Positions 1 to 8,265 of a stretch of 64,000 nt of DNA are shown here, one piece after another. Source of the stretch: CAG-411 sp050875145 (GTDB lineage Bacteria; Bacillota; Clostridia; Lachnospirales; Lachnospiraceae); assembly GCA_050875145.1 (NCBI GenBank), contig JBNMLH010000010.1, positions 1 through 64,000 of the forward strand, given 5' to 3'. Each line of letters begins with the position of its first letter. The stretch's first letter is position 1. The position numbers and the translations under genes were made by a program. The notes under the pieces are model-generated. The model saw only the letters and a list, made by a program, of their open reading frames with translations, ran no database searches and was not told the DNA's origin.

Positions 1-2
1 AT

Positions 3-134
3 ACTACAGGTTGTGGAGATAGCTACCATGCAGGATTTGTATGTTCACATTTGATAAATGGGAATATTTATGAGGCTATGAGAGTTGGGACAGAATTAGC
101 AACAGAGACTCTGTCTCATTATGGTGGATTTTAA
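3..134 (+). CDS. PfkB-family carbohydrate kinase, C-terminal fragment (cut by window edge)
   Basis: Only the last 43 codons are inside the window, ending in TAA. They open with T-T-G-C-G-D-S-Y-H-A-G-F, the second PfkB signature, whose Asp is the catalytic base that activates the sugar hydroxyl for phosphoryl transfer from ATP; the final helix ending in HYGGF is also typical of the fold. PfkB enzymes phosphorylate sugars or nucleosides in the cytoplasm. The substrate cannot be told from the tail; a fructoselysine-kinase-like enzyme is one possibility. A strong terminator follows, so this gene ends its own transcription unit and is not linked to the genes downstream. Confidence 0.85.
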   Translation, partial: TTGCGDSYHAGFVCSHLINGNIYEAMRVGTELATETLSHYGGF

Positions 135-191
135 TAAATTCAAGTTTGTCGCACTGGCAAATACAGAAAAACAGTATAAGATTCATCAACT

Positions 192-229
192 GGCAGGTGG
201 CTAAATCCTTAGCTGCCTGCCACTTTTTA
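192..229 (+). terminator. Rho-independent terminator of the sugar kinase gene
   Basis: Two 13-base arms beginning GGCAGG and ending CCTGCC pair with only G-U type differences around a 4-base ATCC loop and are followed by ACTTTTT. It closes the upstream kinase transcription unit. Confidence 0.85.
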
Positions 230-249
230 TGCCTATAAACAGTGCATTT

Positions 250-293
250 CTTAGGGGGTGTTCAAATGAACCCCTTTTGAACACCCCCCTAAG
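250..293. repeat. Near-perfect inverted repeat at the comM truncation point
   Basis: A 17-base arm (CTTAGGGGGTGTTCAAA) is matched by its reverse complement with one extra C, around a 9-base spacer. There is no T-tract after it, so it is not a classical terminator. It sits between the kinase terminator and the start of the comM remnant. It could be a terminator-like hairpin, an extragenic palindrome or the residue of a mobile element; I recognise no specific insertion-sequence end. Confidence 0.6.
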
Positions 294-332
294 AAAATAT
301 GGTTAAATTGTATCAACATCAGTGTCCAAACG

Positions 333-818
333 AATCCTTGCAAATGCGGCTTTTTCCCGGATAGAAATCGTTGCCATTGTTCGGAACGGCAAGTGAGGGG
401 ATATTTAAATAAAATTAGTAGACCATTGTTGGATCGAATTGATTTGAGTGTAGAGGCTACGGAGGTAACGTATAAGGACTTAATACAAAAAGGAAAATCT
501 GAGAGTTCCAGTGAGATAAGAAAACGAATAAAAAGGGCAAGAAAGATACAGGAGGAGCGATACTATCATGAAGAGGTTCGATATAACGGGCAGCTTTCTG
601 CTAAACAGGTGGAAAAGTATTGTATATTAGAGAAAAAAGAACAAAAAATGATGGAACAGATTTTTGAGACAATGGAGCTTAGTGCAAGAGGCTATCATAA
701 AATTTTAAAAGTTGCAAGGACGATTGCTGATTTAGAGGGAAGTGAACGGATTTTGGATGTTCATTTGAGTGAGGCAGTGTGTTATAGAGGATTTGATAAA
801 AAGTATTGGGGGAGTTAA
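333..818 (+). pseudogene. comM: comM/yifB (Mg-chelatase-like AAA+ ATPase), 5'-truncated remnant
   Basis: The readable frame starts with N-P-C-K-C-G-F-F-P-D-R-N-R-C-H-C-S and runs through R-P-L-L-D-R-I-D, S-A-R-G-Y-H-K-I-L-K-V-A-R-T-I-A-D to the stop, which is the C-terminal third of ComM/YifB, a helicase-like factor for branch migration during natural transformation. The N-terminal Lon-like domain and the Walker A/B ATPase core, about 350 residues, are absent, and upstream codons in the same frame do not resemble the family. The first ATG-like start in frame is a GTG near 393, so any product would be a 141-residue fragment. Its 3' end abuts dprA, the usual ComM-DprA pairing, so the locus was once complete. 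It is best read as a decayed gene cut by a deletion or insertion. Confidence 0.8.
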
Positions 819-820
819 AG

Positions 821-1915
821 ATGGGTCTGTTACAAAAAGAGTTAGAGTTTTGGTTGGCATCACTTCCAACTATAGGAGCAATTAAAATACAAGAATTATT
901 AAAATTTTTTAAAACAGAAGAAGAAATTTTTAAGGCAGAAGCAAAAGAATTACGGCAGGTTTCGCGAATTACAGAGAAAGACGTAGAGTGTATTGTTTTA
1001 AATCGAAATAAAGATACTATTAAAAGAAAATATGAAAAAATGTGTCAGCAGGGAAATCGGATTATATCTGTGCATGATAAAGCATATCCGGAAAGATTGA
1101 AAAATATTGATTCCTATCCATATGCCCTTTTCTTACGTGGAAAACTTCCAGATGAGAAGAAGGTTTCTATTGCTATTGTAGGGGCAAGAAATTGTACAGC
1201 TTATGGAAAGGAGGTTGCCAGATGGTATGCAAGAGAATTAGCAAAGGCTGGTATACAGGTTATTAGTGGAATGGCATATGGGGTTGATAGTTATGCGCAT
1301 AAGGGAGCAATAGAGGAAAATGTGGATACATATGCTGTTTTAGGCTGTGGCATTGATATATGTTATCCAAGGGAAAATTTTGAATTATACATGCATATGT
1401 CAAAACAGGGAGGCGTAATTTCAGAGTATGGACCTGGAGTGCCGGGAAGAGCATTTCAATTTCCTTTAAGAAATCGAATTATAAGTGGATTGAGTGATGG
1501 TATTTTGGTTGTAGAGGCGAGGGAACGAAGCGGATCGCTTATTACTGCAGATATGGCATTAGAACAGGGAAAAGACATTTTTGCAATTCCTGGAAGGATT
1601 GGTGATAAGCTTAGTGAGGGATGCATGAATCTGATTAAGGAAGGAGCGATTCCTACATTGAGTCCGACCGATATAATTGAAAATTTTCATATTAATATGT
1701 TATCGGAACAAAAGAGGAAAAGACAAGAAAAAGTAAAATTATCGGCAAATGAACAAAGGGTTTATGATTGCGTAACTTTAGAGGAAAAACATATTAGCAC
1801 AATACTTGACGAAAGTAATATGATTATGGCAGAGGCCATTTCTTTGTTAGTTAAGTTAGAAATGAAAGGAGTTATCAGACAGAGCGTAAAGAATTATTAT
1901 ATACGTTGTTATTGA
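821..1915 (+). CDS. dprA: DNA-processing protein DprA
   Basis: DprA (Smf) binds incoming single-stranded DNA during transformation and loads RecA. The Rossmann-like core is clear: G-A-R-N-C-T-A-Y-G near residue 118, S-G-M-A-Y-G-V-D, A-V-L-G-C-G, R-N-R-I-I-S-G-L-S and G-S-L-I-T-A-D-M-A-L-E-Q-G-K. An N-terminal helix-hairpin-helix/SAM-like part and a C-terminal winged helix follow the family layout. A TTG 15 bases upstream is possible, but the ATG has GGGGGAG six bases before it and is preferred, giving 364 residues, normal length. It starts two bases after the comM remnant ends and is probably its own functional unit now. Confidence 0.92.
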   Translation: MGLLQKELEFWLASLPTIGAIKIQELLKFFKTEEEIFKAEAKELRQVSRITEKDVECIVLNRNKDTIKRKYEKMCQQGNRIISVHDKAYPERLKNIDSYPYALFLRGKLPDEKKVSIAIVGARNCTAYGKEVARWYARELAKAGIQVISGMAYGVDSYAHKGAIEENVDTYAVLGCGIDICYPRENFELYMHMSKQGGVISEYGPGVPGRAFQFPLRNRIISGLSDGILVVEARERSGSLITADMALEQGKDIFAIPGRIGDKLSEGCMNLIKEGAIPTLSPTDIIENFHINMLSEQKRKRQEKVKLSANEQRVYDCVTLEEKHISTILDESNMIMAEAISLLVKLEMKGVIRQSVKNYYIRCY

Positions 1916-2061
1916 GAATGGATTTTTAAACTAGATTATAAAAAATGATTACGATTTTTATAAAATAGAGGGATGGCTATAAAATAGGATGTATTGTGTA
2001 TACATGAATTGCAATTTTTGGAAATTGTGCGAAAATTTTGGCAAAAAAACTTATATTAGTC

Positions 2062-2090
2062 TTGCACTGATAAAAAAAATAGTGTATGCT
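2062..2090 (+). promoter_or_regulatory. Sigma-A-type promoter for topA
   Basis: TTGCAC, a 17-base spacer and TATGCT lie about 110 bases upstream of topA in the 284-base dprA-topA gap. Nothing else recognisable is in that gap. Confidence 0.6.
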
Positions 2091-2199
2091 TAGAAATGTT
2101 TTTGATAGAGGATAAGAAAGTCATTGTAGAATGGTATTTTAAAGGAAAGTTTTTTTGTGACTTTCTGGTGATAAATAGAAAGTAGTAGGGAGTGTTACA

Positions 2200-4272
2200 A
2201 TGCCAAAGTATTTAGTAATCGTGGAATCACCTGCCAAGGCAGCAACAATTAAGAAATTTTTAGGGAAAAACTATGAGGTAGTTGCATCGAATGGACATGT
2301 AAGGGATTTTCCGAAGAGCCAGATGGGAATTGATTTTGAAAATGATTTTGAACCTAAGTATATTACAATTCGTGGAAAAGGAGAATTGTTGGCAAAACTT
2401 CGGAAAGAAGTAAAAAAAGCAGATAAAGTTTATCTTGCAACTGACCCGGACCGGGAAGGAGAAGCTATTTCGTGGCATCTATGCAGTGCATTAAAGCTGG
2501 ATGATAAAAAGTATAGTCGTATTACTTTTAATGAGATTACCAAAACAGCAGTGAAAGCATCTATAAAGCAGGCCCGTAATATTGATATGAATATGGTTGA
2601 TTCTCAGCAAGCAAGACGAATGATTGATCGTATGGTAGGATATAGTATCAGTCCTCTTTTGTGGGTTAAAGTCAAGCGTGGTTTAAGTGCAGGTAGAGTG
2701 CAGTCAGTTGCATTGCGTTTAATCTGTGATAGAGAAGAAGAAATCAATGCATTTATTCCGGAAGAATATTGGACAATGGAAGCAAGTTTAAAAGTTAGTA
2801 AAGAACGAAAACCATTAATTGCTAAGTTCTACGGAGATAAAAATGGAAAGATTGCCATAACAAACGAAGAACAGGTAAAGAAAATTCAAAAAGAAGTAGA
2901 AAAAGCCGAATTTAAAATAGCCAATATTAAGAAAGGTGAGCGAATAAAGAAAGCTCCGTTGCCATTTACTACAAGTACATTACAACAAGAGGCATCTAAG
3001 GCATTGAATTTTGCTACACAAAAGACTATGAGAGTGGCACAACAATTGTATGAAGGTATTGCCATAAAAGGAAGAGGCACTGTAGGTTTGATTTCTTATC
3101 TTCGTACAGATTCTACTCGTGTATCAGAAGAGGCGGATCAGGCTGTAAGAGGATTTATTGAAGAAAACTACGGCGAAAAATATGTGGTTAAGACATTAAA
3201 TGAAAAAAGTGGAAAAAAGAAAATTCAAGATGCACATGAGGCAATACGACCTACTTATGTTGAATTAACACCAACTATGGTGAAAGAGGATTTGAGTCGT
3301 GAACAGTTTCGATTATATCAGCTAATTTGGAAACGATTTGTTGCAAGTAGAATGGAAAATGTAAAGTATGAGACAACATCCATCAAAATAGATGCTGGAG
3401 AGTATCGGTTCACTTCTTCGGCATCTAAAGTCGTGTTTGATGGTTTTATGAGTGTTTATACGGCAGCAGATGATAAAGAAGAAAAGAGTGCTATGCTAAA
3501 GTCTATTTCCATGGATTCGGAACTCACATTAAATGAAATAGATCCAGCACAACATTTTACACAGCCACCGGCGCATTTTACAGAAGCATCATTGGTTAAG
3601 ACTTTGGAAGATTTGGGAATTGGTCGTCCAAGTACCTATGCACCTACAATTAGTACAATTATTGCGAGAAGATATGTGGCTAAGGAAAATAAAAATTTGT
3701 ATGTAACAGAAATTGGCGAAGTTGTAAATGGAATTATGAAAGAATCTTTTTCTAGTATTGTTGACTTTAATTTCACTGCTAATTTGGAGACGTTGCTTGA
3801 TGGAGTGGAAGATGGAAGCATTATGTGGAAGACGGTTGTGCGGAATTTTTATCCAGATTTAGAAATTGCGGTGAAGAAGGCACAGGAAGAACTGGAAAAG
3901 GTTGAGATTCAGGATGAAGTTACGGATGTGATTTGTGAATTATGTGGTAAAAATATGGTTGTAAAATATGGACCACATGGAAAATTCTTAGCTTGTCCAG
4001 GCTTTCCAGAATGTCGAAATACGAAACCTTATTTGGAAAAAATCGGAGTACCTTGTCCGAAGTGTGGAAAGGAAGTCGTAATTAGAAAAACCAAAAAGGG
4101 AAGACGCTATTATGGTTGTGAAGCAAATCCGGATTGTGATTTTATGACATGGCAGCGTCCGTCAAAAGAGAAGTGTCCACAATGTGGCGGCGTCCTTGTT
4201 GAAAAAGGAGCAAAGCTTGTGTGTTTGGATGAAAATTGTGGATTTGTAAAAAGTGCAAAGAAAGAACAATAG
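2200..4272 (+). CDS. topA: DNA topoisomerase I
   Basis: Type IA topoisomerase that relaxes negative supercoils by a transient 5'-phosphotyrosine link. The N-terminal TOPRIM domain shows V-E-S-P-A-K and D-P-D-R-E-G-E-A-I-S; the catalytic Tyr is about residue 300 in the motif S-Y-L-R-T-D-S-T-R. The C-terminus carries three four-cysteine zinc ribbons (pairs such as C-E-L-C, C-P-K-C and C-P-Q-C with partner cysteines). The length, 690 residues, is standard. In Bacillus subtilis topA is followed by trmFO, xerC-like codV, clpQ, clpY and codY; here codY follows directly. Confidence 0.97.
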   Translation: MPKYLVIVESPAKAATIKKFLGKNYEVVASNGHVRDFPKSQMGIDFENDFEPKYITIRGKGELLAKLRKEVKKADKVYLATDPDREGEAISWHLCSALKLDDKKYSRITFNEITKTAVKASIKQARNIDMNMVDSQQARRMIDRMVGYSISPLLWVKVKRGLSAGRVQSVALRLICDREEEINAFIPEEYWTMEASLKVSKERKPLIAKFYGDKNGKIAITNEEQVKKIQKEVEKAEFKIANIKKGERIKKAPLPFTTSTLQQEASKALNFATQKTMRVAQQLYEGIAIKGRGTVGLISYLRTDSTRVSEEADQAVRGFIEENYGEKYVVKTLNEKSGKKKIQDAHEAIRPTYVELTPTMVKEDLSREQFRLYQLIWKRFVASRMENVKYETTSIKIDAGEYRFTSSASKVVFDGFMSVYTAADDKEEKSAMLKSISMDSELTLNEIDPAQHFTQPPAHFTEASLVKTLEDLGIGRPSTYAPTISTIIARRYVAKENKNLYVTEIGEVVNGIMKESFSSIVDFNFTANLETLLDGVEDGSIMWKTVVRNFYPDLEIAVKKAQEELEKVEIQDEVTDVICELCGKNMVVKYGPHGKFLACPGFPECRNTKPYLEKIGVPCPKCGKEVVIRKTKKGRRYYGCEANPDCDFMTWQRPSKEKCPQCGGVLVEKGAKLVCLDENCGFVKSAKKEQ

Positions 4273-4311
4273 TATAAAACGCGAATATAGCCAAGCAGGA
4301 GGTTAATAAAA

Positions 4312-5082
4312 ATGAGCGTACAGTTACTTGATAAAACGAGAAAAATAAATAAATTGTTACACAACAATAGTTCCCATAAAGTGGTATTTAATGATATTTG
4401 TAAAGTGCTAAGTGATATCCTTGATTCCAATACACTTGTAATCAGTAAAAAAGGAAAGGTTCTGGGGGTAAAGAACTTATCTAGTATTGATGAAATTACG
4501 GAATTGCTTGAGGGAAGTGTTGGCGATTATATTGATGAAATGTTGAATGAAAGATTACTTAATATTCTGTCTACGAAGGAAAATGTTAATATGGAAACTT
4601 TGGGATTTGAATTAGAAGAAAAGAAAAGTTATCAGGGAATTGTAACGCCGATAGATATTGCAGGGGAACGCTTGGGAACATTGTTTGTGTATAGGCAAAA
4701 AAAAGCATATAGTATTGATGATATCATACTGAGTGAATATGGTTCTACTGTGGTAGGTTTAGAAATGCTTCGTGCTGTAAATGAAGAAAATGATGCAGAG
4801 ACGAGAAAAGAACAGGTTGTACGTTCTGCAATCAGTACGTTATCCTATTCGGAATTAGAAGCAATTACACATATATTTAGTGAATTAGATGGCGATGAAG
4901 GCGTACTCATTGCCAGTAAAATCGCAGACAGGGTTGGAATTACCCGTTCAGTTATTGTGAATGCGCTTCGTAAGTTTGAAAGTGCAGGGATTATAGAATC
5001 ACGATCATCAGGTATGAAGGGGACATATATCCGAGTTTTAAATGATCTTGTTTTTGAAGAACTGGAACGAGGAAAAAAGTAA
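4312..5082 (+). CDS. codY: GTP- and branched-chain-amino-acid-sensing global repressor CodY
   Basis: CodY represses adaptive genes, including motility in B. subtilis, when GTP and Ile/Leu/Val are plentiful. The N-terminal GAF ligand domain (residues 1-155) and the C-terminal winged helix are present; the recognition region reads A-S-K-I-A-D-R-V-G-I-T-R-S-V-I-V-N-A-L-R-K followed by E-S-R-S-S-G-M-K-G-T, the CodY signature. Length 256 residues is typical. The start has AGGAGG nine bases upstream. Only 39 bases separate it from topA, so the two are probably co-transcribed. It lies immediately before the flagellar operon, as in B. subtilis. Confidence 0.96.
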   Translation: MSVQLLDKTRKINKLLHNNSSHKVVFNDICKVLSDILDSNTLVISKKGKVLGVKNLSSIDEITELLEGSVGDYIDEMLNERLLNILSTKENVNMETLGFELEEKKSYQGIVTPIDIAGERLGTLFVYRQKKAYSIDDIILSEYGSTVVGLEMLRAVNEENDAETRKEQVVRSAISTLSYSELEAITHIFSELDGDEGVLIASKIADRVGITRSVIVNALRKFESAGIIESRSSGMKGTYIRVLNDLVFEELERGKK

Positions 5083-5107
5083 AGAAATATATTCACAAAA
5101 GACAAAA

Positions 5108-5157
5108 TTTTGTAATAGTTCAGTTTTTTTGTAATATTTCTTGTTTTTTTGTGAAAT
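5108..5157. repeat. Three iterated TTTTGT(A/G)A boxes in the flgB control region
   Basis: Copies begin near 5108 (TTTTGTAATA), 5127 (TTTTGTAATA) and 5147 (TTTTGTGAAATA), 19 and 20 bases apart, about two helical turns. The third lies in the spacer between the predicted -35 and -10. The first, extended to AATTTTGTAATAGTT, differs from the CodY consensus (AATTTTCWGAAAATT) at four of 15 positions. An operator is inferred, not shown. Confidence 0.4.
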
Positions 5158-5168
5158 ATTGTTATAAT
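5141..5168 (+). promoter_or_regulatory. Promoter of the flagellar operon (flgB)
   Basis: TTGTTT, a 16-base spacer and a perfect TATAAT sit about 30 bases before flgB in an AT-rich gap with the iterated boxes described separately. This is the expected position of the fla/che operon promoter. Confidence 0.6.
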
Positions 5169-5197
5169 ATAATAGAAAACACAAAAGGGGTGATAGG

Positions 5198-5584
5198 ATG
5201 ATAAGTTCAGGTGCCTATAATTATATCAATGTATTGCAGCAGGCAACAGATGCTAGTTGGTTACGGAATACAATTATTTCAAATAATATTGCGAATGTTG
5301 ATACACCAAATTATAAACGTCAGGATGTACAATTTGAGACGTATTTAATTGAACAGCTTGCTGGTGGTGATAGTATGGATTCCTATGTGAATAATATGGA
5401 TTTATCTACGTTGGAGCCGACGATTTATACGGATAATTCAAATTTGAGTTATCGGCTAGATGGAAATAATGTAGATATTGATACGGAAAATGCGGAGTTG
5501 GCTAAGAATCAGATTAAGTATAGTGTTATGACGGATGCTATTTCACAGGAGTTTGCAAGGTTGCGTACAGCGATAGGTAAATAA
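5198..5584 (+). CDS. flgB: Flagellar basal-body rod protein FlgB
   Basis: FlgB is a proximal rod subunit exported by the flagellar type III system and assembled on the MS ring. The N-terminal rod signature N-T-I-I-S-N-N-I-A-N-V-D-T-P-N-Y-K-R (residues 24-41) and the C-terminal amphipathic helix are intact; 128 residues is the usual size. It opens the flagellar cluster behind a predicted promoter, with AGGGGTGAT as ribosome binding site. The next gene is flgC, as in nearly all Firmicutes. Confidence 0.95.
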   Translation: MISSGAYNYINVLQQATDASWLRNTIISNNIANVDTPNYKRQDVQFETYLIEQLAGGDSMDSYVNNMDLSTLEPTIYTDNSNLSYRLDGNNVDIDTENAELAKNQIKYSVMTDAISQEFARLRTAIGK

Positions 5585-5610
5585 TTATATAAACAGAGGG
5601 AGTGATAGAA

Positions 5611-6048
5611 ATGTCAGCGTTTGGGGCTATGGATATTAGTGCTAGTGGAATGACAGCACAAAGATTAAGGACAGATATAATTTCACAAAATATTGCAAAT
5701 GTAAATACAACCAGAGATGAAAATGGACAGCCATATAAAAGAAGAACAGTTGTTTTTGAAGAAAAACCATCAAATAGCTTTAATGACTATTTAAGTGTGG
5801 CATCCAGTTCGATTGGAAATGGAGTAAAGGTTTCAGCAATTGTTGAGGATAATACAACCCCTATGACAATGGTATATGACCCATCCCATCCGGATGCAGA
5901 TGAAGATGGATATGTTTATTATCCTAATGTTAATACAGTTACAGAAATGACAAACATGATTGATGCCAGCCGAGCATATGAGGCTAATATTACAGCATTT
6001 AATGCAACAAAATCTATGACGACACAGGCATTACAGATTGGGAAATAA
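5611..6048 (+). CDS. flgC: Flagellar basal-body rod protein FlgC
   Basis: Proximal rod component partnering FlgB and FlgF. It shows M-D-I-S-A-S-G-M-T-A-Q and I-S-Q-N-I-A-N-V-N-T-T at the N-terminus and the C-terminal rod motif E-M-T-N-M-I-D-A-S-R-A-Y-E-A-N (near residues 115-130). A GTG nine bases upstream is in frame, but GAGGGAG overlaps it and is correctly spaced for the ATG chosen here, giving 145 residues. Confidence 0.95.
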   Translation: MSAFGAMDISASGMTAQRLRTDIISQNIANVNTTRDENGQPYKRRTVVFEEKPSNSFNDYLSVASSSIGNGVKVSAIVEDNTTPMTMVYDPSHPDADEDGYVYYPNVNTVTEMTNMIDASRAYEANITAFNATKSMTTQALQIGK

Positions 6049-6129
6049 TTAGAGGCGTATAAAAGGCTTTGTGAAAGAAGAGCGAAGGAATGATTGGGAG
6101 ATTAATTCTGAAGGATAAGGAGAAGATAC

Positions 6130-6492
6130 ATGAGTTTAGATATTAGTAGTTTATCGGGGACGAGTAATTTGAATAGTATTTATAATAATAACTATTCAAC
6201 TGACAGGGTGAGTAATATTTCCAATAGCTACAATGGGCTTATTTCATCTGTAAAAGATGAGGGGGATTCGTTTGAGAATGTATTTCAGTCTGCGTTGGAT
6301 TTGATTAATACAACCAATGATTATACAAATATAGCAGAGCAGGAAGAATTAAATTATGCAATGGGATTATCTGAAGATACACATACTTTGATGATTGCAC
6401 AGCAAAAGGCAAATCTTTCATTGGAGTATACAGTTGCTGTCCGAGATGCAGTTGTGGATGCTTATAATAATATTATGAATATGCAGTTCTAA
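6130..6492 (+). CDS. fliE: Flagellar hook-basal body complex protein FliE
   Basis: FliE joins the MS ring and export gate to the rod and is itself exported. The C-terminal half carries the family pattern: D-S-F-E-N-V-F-Q-S-A-L, then T-H-T-L-M-I-A-Q-Q-K-A-N-L-S-L-E-Y-T-V-A-V-R-D and a final I-M-N-M-Q-F. The first 35 residues are Ser/Asn/Tyr-rich and variable, making the protein (120 residues) slightly longer than usual. AAGGAG precedes the ATG. Confidence 0.93.
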   Translation: MSLDISSLSGTSNLNSIYNNNYSTDRVSNISNSYNGLISSVKDEGDSFENVFQSALDLINTTNDYTNIAEQEELNYAMGLSEDTHTLMIAQQKANLSLEYTVAVRDAVVDAYNNIMNMQF

Positions 6493-6548
6493 AAATGTAA
6501 TCTAAGCAACCTGTGATATGAGTAGAAGGACAGTAGGAGAATGGTAAC

Positions 6549-8165
6549 ATGTTAGATAAATTGAAGGAAGTACCCGAGAAACTTTTAGAGTTTTGGAATA
6601 AATATAGTGCAAAGCAGAAAGCTATTATTATTTCTGTGATTGTTGCAATTTTAATTGCAATTGGAATCTTAGTTTTTGTGTTGACACGGACAAGTTATAC
6701 ACATCTAGTTACATTACAAGATGAAGAAAGTGTAACACAATTATTGGAATTATTGGATAATGATGGAATTGCATATACAAAAGAAAAGACGGCATCGGGA
6801 TATGAAATAAAGGTAGATCAGTCTAAAACTACAGATGCTATGCTTTTGATGGGAAACAATGAGATTGTAGGGCATAATTCAAGTGATATGGACTGGGAAA
6901 CGGCACTTAATAACAGTATTGAAACGACAGAAGGTGAAAAAAGTAAAAAATATACATTAGCTTTTCAGAGTGAAATACGTACATATCTTAAATCAATTAA
7001 AGGTGTAGATGAGGCTTATGTTTCAATTAATTCACCGGAGGACGATGGAACTATTTTTGCTGAAGATCAAGACACTTCTGTTGCTGTTATGTTGAAGCTC
7101 TCAGATAAGTTGTCTCAGTCAGCATTACAGGGAATGGCAAATTATCTTGCTACAGCAGTAGGAAATAAAGATACAAGTTTAGTTACAATTGTTGATACTG
7201 AAAGTAATCTGTTGTTTGATGGTACAAGTGCTGATACGTTAAGTGGAAATGCAACATCAACTGCTGAATATCAGGAAACATTGCGTGCAATTATAAAAAA
7301 TGATGTGAAACAGGTTCTATTGAAATCAAATTATAATGAAGTTGAGATAGGTACATCTAATATTCAGTTTAATTTGGATCAGGTACAGACATTATATACA
7401 GAGTATTCGACACCGGAAGGAAAGGATCAGGGTCCTTATTCTTCAAGTTATGAATATTCCTCAAAAGGAAGTAGTGGTTCTGGAGGAATTCCTGGGACAG
7501 ATTCTAATGCAAATGAAACGGATTATATGCTTCAAAATAGTAGTGATAATAGTTCAGAAGTTACACTTAATAAATATGAATATGATGTAAATAAAAAAGA
7601 AACGACGACTGTTCAGGCTGTTGGGGCAGTAGATGCGGGAAAATCATCGATTGCTATTGTGTTGAAAAAGTATAAAATTTATGATGAAAAGCAGATGAAA
7701 GCAAACGGTGAACTGGATGGCACAGACTTTGAAACATTCCAAAGTCAAAATAGTGAACCAACCCAGCTTGATGTACCAACTGAAGTGGTAGATTTGATTG
7801 CAAAAGCTACAGGAATTTCATCAGCAGATATTTCTGTTATGGCTTATGAGCAGCCAGTCTTTAATGAAATGGCAGATACGCCGGTTGCGTATAGTAACAT
7901 ATTGATGATAGTTTTAGCTGTCTTGATTGTTGCATTATTAATCTTCGTGGTATTTAAGGGAACTGCTCCAATGGAAACAACGGAGTTGGAACCGGAATTA
8001 TCAGTAGAGCAATTGCTTGCTACAACTAAGGAAAATCAATCTTTAGAGGATATTGAATTTGGTGAAAAATCAGAAACTAGACGAATGATTGAGAAATTCG
8101 TAGATGAAAATCCAGAAGCAGTTGCACAGTTGTTACGAAATTGGATTAATGAGGATTGGGGCTAA
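6549..8165 (+). CDS. fliF: Flagellar MS-ring protein FliF
   Basis: FliF forms the membrane ring that houses the export gate and carries the C-ring. Membrane helices lie at about residues 24-46 and 448-470, flanking a large extracytoplasmic YscJ-like ring-building region. The cytoplasmic tail ends R-R-M-I-E-K-F-V-D-E-N-P-E-A-V-A-Q-L-L-R-N-W, the FliG-binding segment. A Ser/Gly-rich insert around residues 296-330 is typical of the variable beta-collar. Length 538 residues is normal. A hairpin fills the gap before fliG. Confidence 0.95.
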   Translation: MLDKLKEVPEKLLEFWNKYSAKQKAIIISVIVAILIAIGILVFVLTRTSYTHLVTLQDEESVTQLLELLDNDGIAYTKEKTASGYEIKVDQSKTTDAMLLMGNNEIVGHNSSDMDWETALNNSIETTEGEKSKKYTLAFQSEIRTYLKSIKGVDEAYVSINSPEDDGTIFAEDQDTSVAVMLKLSDKLSQSALQGMANYLATAVGNKDTSLVTIVDTESNLLFDGTSADTLSGNATSTAEYQETLRAIIKNDVKQVLLKSNYNEVEIGTSNIQFNLDQVQTLYTEYSTPEGKDQGPYSSSYEYSSKGSSGSGGIPGTDSNANETDYMLQNSSDNSSEVTLNKYEYDVNKKETTTVQAVGAVDAGKSSIAIVLKKYKIYDEKQMKANGELDGTDFETFQSQNSEPTQLDVPTEVVDLIAKATGISSADISVMAYEQPVFNEMADTPVAYSNILMIVLAVLIVALLIFVVFKGTAPMETTELEPELSVEQLLATTKENQSLEDIEFGEKSETRRMIEKFVDENPEAVAQLLRNWINEDWG

Positions 8166-8202
8166 AGGCAGATAGGTATAGATAAAAGTTGTTTCTGACT
8201 AG

Positions 8203-8243
8203 ACACCCAAGGAGGGCATGTATGACATGCTTTGCTTGGGTGT
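8203..8243 (+). other. Intercistronic hairpin between fliF and fliG
   Basis: ACACCCAAG pairs perfectly with CTTGGGTGT, and inside it GCATG pairs with CATGC around a TATGA loop. No T-tract follows, so it is more likely an mRNA stability or processing element than a terminator. It ends just ahead of the GGGAGG ribosome binding site of fliG. Confidence 0.6.
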
Positions 8244-8265
8244 AGTTGGATAGGGAGGTTTTCGA

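Noticed and set aside
1660..1680. CCGATAT resembling a sigma-D -10 inside dprA
   Set aside because: No TAAA-type -35 at 13-16 bases, and it lies within coding sequence remote from a motility gene.
5083..5197. Terminator between codY and flgB
   Set aside because: There are several T-runs but no stable stem before them; the T-runs belong to the iterated boxes.
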